Below are positions 60,137-64,000 of a stretch of DNA of 64,000 nucleotides, one piece after another. The stretch covers positions 1 to 64,000 of the forward strand of contig NZ_BOMV01000071.1 in assembly GCF_016862375.1 (NCBI RefSeq), read 5' to 3'. Below the pieces are notes generated by a model. It worked only from the letters and a program-made list of their open reading frames with translations. It was not told where the DNA came from and ran no database searches. Source of the stretch: Paractinoplanes rishiriensis (GTDB taxonomy: Bacteria > Actinomycetota > Actinomycetes > Mycobacteriales > Micromonosporaceae). The first letter of the stretch is position 1. The number at the start of each line of letters is the position of its first letter. The position numbers were made by a program, and so were the translations under genes.

Positions 60137-60296
60137 GGGATCTCCTCCGGAACGCTGCGCGTGGAGGTGCGGATGAAGTGGCCGTGCATCGAACCACGAC
60201 GACGTCACCCGCACGTCTGGTTCGGCGCCTTCTTCACCGATGCCAAGACGCTACCCGAAAGTCCCAGTACCTACCATCCGAAAGTACGAGTGACGA

Positions 60297-61007
60297 TCAG
60301 CCTGCGGGGCGGCAGGTGCTGGTGACCAGTGTCGCGGCGACGTCGCGTACCTTGCGATTGTTGTCCTGCGATGCCTTTGTCAGGAACGCGAACGCCTCGT
60401 CGGCCGAGCACCGCCGCTGCGCCATCACGATGCCCTTGGCCTGCTCGATGACCGCGCGGCTGTCCATCGCGGCCTGCAGGTGACGGGACAGCGCGACCGC
60501 GCTGTAGAAGACGTGCGCGTTGGCGACCGCGACCGCGGCGTACCCGGCAAAGGTCTGCGCCAGTGTGGTGGCGTCGTCGTCGAACGCGTGCGGCGGCCGG
60601 CCGTAGACGTTGAGCGCCCCGGTGACGTCCTCCAGGATCGGCAGGCCGACGGAGAGCACGCTGCCCATTCCGGCGTCCGCCGCGTCCGGCGCCCACTCAC
60701 CCCAACGGGTGTCGGTCACCGTATCGGGTACGGAAATCGCGGACTGTTCGGCGGCCGCCTGCAGGCAGGGGCCGCGGCTGTCCTCGTACTGTCGCTCGTC
60801 GAGGCGCAGGGCCAGGTCACCGGTGAACGCCGCGGTGTGCGGGCCCTTGTCGCCCACCAGGGTGATCGAGACCTCGGCCGCGCCGGGAACGGTCTGACAG
60901 GCCAGCGAGACGACCTTGCCCAGCACGTCATCCAGGGTGGCTTCGGTGAATTTCGTACGTCCCAGCTCGGCAACGGCAACCAACGGGTCGATGGAGCTAT
61001 ACGTCAT
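60297..61007 (-). CDS. GAF-ANTAR RNA-binding antiterminator (3)
   Basis: A 236-residue paralogue of the 58594-59301 protein with the same GAF (VSITLVGDKGPHTAAFTGDLA, SRGPCLQAAAEQS) and ANTAR (SRAVIEQAKGIVMAQRRCSADEAFAFL) layout. ATG 61007 starts the conserved DPLVAVAELGRTKF helix. The pair flanks the sigma gene and probably arose by local duplication. The 200 bases to the divergent phosphatase contain its promoter, not clearly recognisable. Confidence 0.92.
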   Translation of the reverse strand: MTYSSIDPLVAVAELGRTKFTEATLDDVLGKVVSLACQTVPGAAEVSITLVGDKGPHTAAFTGDLALRLDERQYEDSRGPCLQAAAEQSAISVPDTVTDTRWGEWAPDAADAGMGSVLSVGLPILEDVTGALNVYGRPPHAFDDDATTLAQTFAGYAAVAVANAHVFYSAVALSRHLQAAMDSRAVIEQAKGIVMAQRRCSADEAFAFLTKASQDNNRKVRDVAATLVTSTCRPAG

Positions 61008-61205
61008 GGTGCGCCAGGCACTCCTTGCAGCGGTCGGGCGGATAGGACTGACCACCCGGAGCCTTGGCGCCCCGGGTCCGCGCCGCTGCTTGACGCAGTA
61101 GGCCGATCCCTGCTCGGGGTCGGCCACAGACGAAGATATTACCCACTGAACGCAGCCGGACCTCACCCCGGCACACGGTCGGTGCAGGGACGTATTTTAT
61201 TCGCC

Positions 61206-62414
61206 GTGGATGTGGAAAGCATGGAGAGCGACGAGCGGCTGCGCCGGCTCGAGGCGGTCACGGACGCCACCCTGTCCCGGCTGGACGCCTCCGACTTGCT
61301 CGACGAGTTGCTGGACCGGGTCCGCGACCTGCTGGGGGCGGACACCGCCGCGATCCTGTTGATCGACGCCCATTCCCGGCAGCTGGTGGCCACGGCCGCC
61401 AATGGCCTGGAGGAGGAGGTACGCCGCGGCTTCCGGCTGGACGTGGGCCGCGGCTTCGCGGGCCGGGTGGCCGCGACCCGGCAGCCGGTCGTGCTCCCGG
61501 ACGTCACCCCCGCCGACGTGGTCAACCCGATCCTGATCGAGATGGGCATCCGCTCCCTGCTGGGCGTGCCGGTGTTCGCGGCCGGCGAGGTGGTGGGCGT
61601 CCTGCACGTCGGCACCCTGTCCCCGCGCGCCTTCACCTCCGACGACGTCCAACTGCTGCAGCTGGCCGCCGACCGCGCCGGCGTGGCCGGCCAGATCCGC
61701 AACCAGAAACTGGAACGCGCGACCACGCTGGCCCTGCAACGCAGCCTGCTGCCCGCCACCCTGCCCGAAGTGCCCGGCGTCGACCTGGCCGCCCGCTACG
61801 TCCCCGGCCATGCGTTCGGCCTGGGCGGCGACTGGTACGACGTGTTCACCCTGCCGTCCGGCTGGCTCGGCCTGGTGATCGGCGACGTCTCCGGACACGG
61901 CCTGGCCTCGGCCGTGGTGATGGGCCGCATCCGCAGCGCGCTACGCGCATACGCCCTGGTCAGCGAAGAGCCGGCCGAGGTGCTCACGCTGCTGGACCGC
62001 AAGGTGCGCCACTTCGAGGCCGGCAGCCTCACCACGGCCCTGTACGCGATGCTCTCCCCCGACCGCCGGACGATCCTGGTGTCCTCGGCCGGCCATCCCC
62101 CGCCGGTGATCGCCGCCCCCACGGTCCCCGCCACCCTGGCCGCCCTGCCCGCCGACCCGCCCTTGGGCGTGGGCACCCCCAAGGCCGAACGGCGCACCAC
62201 CCGGCTAGACCTGCCGCCCGGCGCGGTCCTGGTCTGCTACACCGACGGCCTGGTGGAACGCCGCGACCAGGAGATCGACGTCGGCTTCCGGCTGCTGACC
62301 GAGGTGATCCGCCCCGCCGACCCCGAGACGATCTGCGCCACGGTGATGTCAGCCGCCGGCGCCGACGAGCCCACCGACGACGTGGCCCTGCTGGTAGTCC
62401 GCCGTCACGGGTGA
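61206..62414 (+). CDS. GAF-domain PP2C (SpoIIE-type) phosphatase
   Basis: A 402-residue RsbU/SpoIIE-like phosphatase. GAF domain (about residues 20-165; RGFAGRVAATRQPVVLPDV), then PP2C with metal-binding LGGDWYDVF, VIGDVSGHGL, CYTDGLVERR and TDDVALLVVR. It should dephosphorylate a STAS antagonist, releasing the sigma factor from its anti-sigma kinase. GTG 61206 and ATG 61221 are both possible starts; ATG 61221 has GGAA 5 bases upstream. Divergent from GAF-ANTAR 3. Confidence 0.92.
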   Translation: MDVESMESDERLRRLEAVTDATLSRLDASDLLDELLDRVRDLLGADTAAILLIDAHSRQLVATAANGLEEEVRRGFRLDVGRGFAGRVAATRQPVVLPDVTPADVVNPILIEMGIRSLLGVPVFAAGEVVGVLHVGTLSPRAFTSDDVQLLQLAADRAGVAGQIRNQKLERATTLALQRSLLPATLPEVPGVDLAARYVPGHAFGLGGDWYDVFTLPSGWLGLVIGDVSGHGLASAVVMGRIRSALRAYALVSEEPAEVLTLLDRKVRHFEAGSLTTALYAMLSPDRRTILVSSAGHPPPVIAAPTVPATLAALPADPPLGVGTPKAERRTTRLDLPPGAVLVCYTDGLVERRDQEIDVGFRLLTEVIRPADPETICATVMSAAGADEPTDDVALLVVRRHG

Positions 62415-62530
62415 CCGCCATTCCCGCAGCCCACCCTCACCAGCGGCCATTCCCGGCGGCCCTTCCCGGCACCCGATCACGCACCCCGCACCGGCCCACC
62501 GCAGATCTTGAGTAATTCGCGTTGCGCGGG

Positions 62531-62917
62531 TCAGGACGGATGAAACTCCCAGAAAGCGCGCAACGCCGCTATCCGGCCGGCGCCGTCGCTTCGGTAGGTG
62601 AAGACGCCGCGTACCGCCGTCGCGTGGCCGCCCGGCAACGTCAGATGGATGCAGCCCACGTCGGCCACCTCGTCGCCGCACAGGTACGACCGCTCGATCT
62701 CGAAGCGCATCCCGTCCACCCGGCCGATCACGTTGTCGTAGAACGCCGCGATCGCCGTCGCCCCCCGATGCCCGCGCCCGGACGGGTCGAGCGGTGACGG
62801 CCCCACCGGATCCTCGACCACGGCGTCGTCGGCGAACAGGCCGAGCCACGCCGTCCGATCGCCGGACCCGGCCGCCGCCTGGGACCGCCTCGCCAACTCG
62901 CGCGCCGTCATCGCCAT
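62531..62917 (-). CDS. SnoaL-like/ketosteroid isomerase-fold protein
   Basis: A 128-residue NTF2-like protein (LFADDAVVEDPVGPSP, ATAIAAFYDNVIGRV, GVFTYRSDGAGRIAALRAFWE) of the SnoaL/KSI group, which includes steroid isomerases and polyketide cyclases. The potential catalytic Asp are in DDAVVEDP. ATG 62917 is 7 bases after a -10-like TAGTGT and so likely leaderless. The operator-like TAGAACACGTTCTA lies directly upstream; this sequence also fits the KstR-type site form TNNAACNNGTTNNA of sterol regulons (inference). Confidence 0.85.
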   Translation of the reverse strand: MAMTARELARRSQAAAGSGDRTAWLGLFADDAVVEDPVGPSPLDPSGRGHRGATAIAAFYDNVIGRVDGMRFEIERSYLCGDEVADVGCIHLTLPGGHATAVRGVFTYRSDGAGRIAALRAFWEFHPS

Positions 62918-62928
62918 GCCCGGGACAC

Positions 62929-62942
62929 TAGAACACGTTCTA
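62929..62942. promoter_or_regulatory. GAACACGTTC operator, copy 3
   Basis: TAGAACACGTTCTA, the most symmetrical of the three copies, overlaps the promoter of the SnoaL-like gene and the stop codon of the flavin-binding gene before it. Confidence 0.6.
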
Positions 62943-63431
62943 TTCCTCGGCAAGGGTGACCGGCAGGCGCACGTCGGTGCCGGTGCCGAGCGTCGGGTGG
63001 TTGCCTCGAATGTGGATCTCGTAGCCGGACACCACCGCCCGGTAGAGGCGCAACGGCGCCGGCGCGGTCAGTTCCTCCGGTGCGAACGGGTGGGCGTCGG
63101 CACCCACGTCGCGGAAGGCGATCACGCACTCGATGGCCAGCTGGTCGTCCGGGACGCGCTGGGCGGTCGCCGACAGGTAGACCGCCTGTGGATTGTCGGT
63201 GGGCGGCACCGACGAGTCGAAGATGACCATCACGATCTCCGGCGTCGTCTCCACGTTCTGCGAGTGCTGCGCGCGCGGATGCGAGATCCAGTACAGCGTG
63301 CGGTACTCGTGATGGGTGAAGTAGACCGGCGACAGCCTCGGCCCGCCGTCCGGCTCGACCGTGCCGAGGGTGAGGTAGCGGTTGGCGTCGAAGACGTCGC
63401 GCACGACCTGATCCAGCTCAGGATCACTCAT
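62940..63431 (-). CDS. Pyridoxamine 5'-phosphate oxidase-family (flavin-binding) protein
   Basis: A 163-residue split-barrel protein (NRYLTLGTVEPDGGPRLSPVYF, LYWISHPRAQHSQNV, VYLSATAQRVPD). The family binds FMN, F420 or heme; the cofactor and substrate are unclear. ATG 63431 overlaps the end of the aminotransferase gene by 8 bases, so they are probably cotranscribed. Confidence 0.85.
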   Translation of the reverse strand: MSDPELDQVVRDVFDANRYLTLGTVEPDGGPRLSPVYFTHHEYRTLYWISHPRAQHSQNVETTPEIVMVIFDSSVPPTDNPQAVYLSATAQRVPDDQLAIECVIAFRDVGADAHPFAPEELTAPAPLRLYRAVVSGYEIHIRGNHPTLGTGTDVRLPVTLAEE

Positions 63432-64000
63432 GCCCCGGGAGCGTAGCGATCAGTTGACCGAGGCGGGTGGCGGCCTCGGTCAGGTCCGCCGGGGGCAAAT
63501 GCGAAAAACTCAGCCGTACGTGGTCATCGCCGTCGCCGTCGTCCACACAGAACCGGGTGCCAGGGACGAACGACACACCCGCCTTCTCGGCCGGCGGCAG
63601 CAGCCGCGTACCGCTGAAACTGCCCGGCAGTCGCACCCAGAGGAACCAGCCGCCCTGCGGCACCTCGACCGGCAGGTGCGCACGTACGGCCGCGACCAGG
63701 GCATCACGCTGGAGGCGGTACGCGTCGCGGAGCCGCGCCACATGCCGGTCGTAGACACCGGACGTCCCGAACGACGCCATCGTCACCGCCGTCGCGTGGT
63801 TGACGCCGCCGCCACTGTCCACATACCCCAGGCCGGCGAGCCGGCCGATCAGATCCGGCGCCGCGTTGACCCAGCCGAGACGCAGTCCGGGCGCGACGGT
63901 CTTGGCGAACGAACCCAGCCGCACCACCCCGGATCCGCCCGACAACTCCCACAGCGACGGCGGCGCGGTCCCCTCGTAGACCAGCTCCCGGTAGGTGTCG
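63424..64000 (-). CDS. PLP-dependent aminotransferase, class I/II (partial)
   Basis: The C-terminal 191 residues of a fold-type I aminotransferase; the start lies beyond the right edge. The PLP-binding Lys is in LGSFAKTVAPGLRLGW and a substrate-binding Arg in HVRLSFSH. The ending GGWFLWVRLPG and the SFAKTVAPGLRLG context resemble 2-aminoadipate/MocR-type aminotransferases. The frame remains open from 63424 to the window end. Whether it has an N-terminal GntR HTH cannot be seen. Confidence 0.88.
   Translation of the reverse strand, partial: DTYRELVYEGTAPPSLWELSGGSGVVRLGSFAKTVAPGLRLGWVNAAPDLIGRLAGLGYVDSGGGVNHATAVTMASFGTSGVYDRHVARLRDAYRLQRDALVAAVRAHLPVEVPQGGWFLWVRLPGSFSGTRLLPPAEKAGVSFVPGTRFCVDDGDGDDHVRLSFSHLPPADLTEAATRLGQLIATLPGHE

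Noticed and set aside
1..64000. tRNA, rRNA, insertion sequence or prophage genes
   Set aside because: No tRNA-like cloverleaf with conserved TTCGA arm next to a matching acceptor, no transposase or integrase motifs, and no terminal inverted repeats were found by eye.

Overview
The window is very GC-rich (about 72% by eye), gene-dense and strongly GC-biased at third codon positions. It has many GTG starts, ATGA overlaps and apparently leaderless starts, secreted carbohydrate-active enzymes with ricin-type and CBM modules, mycothiol-type and CGNR families, GAF-ANTAR regulators, and a SigB/SigF-type sigma factor. This points to a filamentous actinomycete, most likely of the Micromonosporaceae (Actinoplanes-like); the genus is an inference. 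No rRNA, tRNA, CRISPR array, insertion sequence or prophage was recognised.

Layout. 0.2-3 kb: LacI regulator divergent from a secreted GH27 alpha-galactosidase. 3-9 kb: membrane proteins, a lipoprotein, TetR plus a maleylpyruvate-isomerase-like protein, MFS exporter, secreted ricin-domain protein. 9-17.6 kb: orphan response regulator, CGNR regulator divergent from gap, aldo/keto reductase, FAD monooxygenase divergent from an esterase, zinc-ribbon/STAS protein, AhpD-like/thioredoxin pair and a second LacI regulator. 17.6-21 kb: first NACHT NTPase. 21.1-26.2 kb: accessory stretch with a decayed GyrI-like gene, YndJ-DUF1990 fusion, non-coding tandem repeats, a STAS protein, DUF5701, and a cluster of remnants (acyl-CoA dehydrogenase, nucleotidyltransferase, GH95 fucosidase). 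26.2-34.5 kb: PL11 rhamnogalacturonan lyase, two methyltransferases, an epoxide-hydrolase-like enzyme divergent from a WYL regulator, ArsR-SRPBCC fusion with a DHFR-like protein. 34.5-44.4 kb: PadR/FAD-hydroxylase pair, two CNNM/CBS proteins, receptor-like Ser/Thr kinase with a CBM2-like ectodomain, two ABC exporter halves. 44.5-50.2 kb: ROK regulator and a complete sugar ABC cassette with epimerase and kinase, organised like frc systems. 50.1-56.8 kb: two more NACHT NTPases flanking a membrane diguanylate cyclase. 56.8-64 kb: Ku, a stress-signalling block (three GAF-ANTAR proteins, sigma factor, GAF-PP2C phosphatase), SnoaL-like, flavin/PNPOx-like and a partial PLP aminotransferase.

How it fits together. 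Plant-polysaccharide genes (alpha-galactosidase, pectin lyase, sugar ABC cassette, a lost fucosidase) sit beside LacI- or ROK-type regulators and visible operator palindromes. Small regulator-plus-enzyme modules (TetR, CGNR, WYL, ArsR, PadR) each carry a recognisable inverted repeat at their promoter. Three structurally distinct NACHT (STAND/NLR-like) ATPases within 40 kb, two of them 1.6 kb apart, are the strongest candidates for an undescribed defence or signalling function; the third has an apparent one-base frameshift close to its N-terminus. A 10-base palindrome, GAACACGTTC, recurs at three separate promoters and suggests an unrecognised small regulon.
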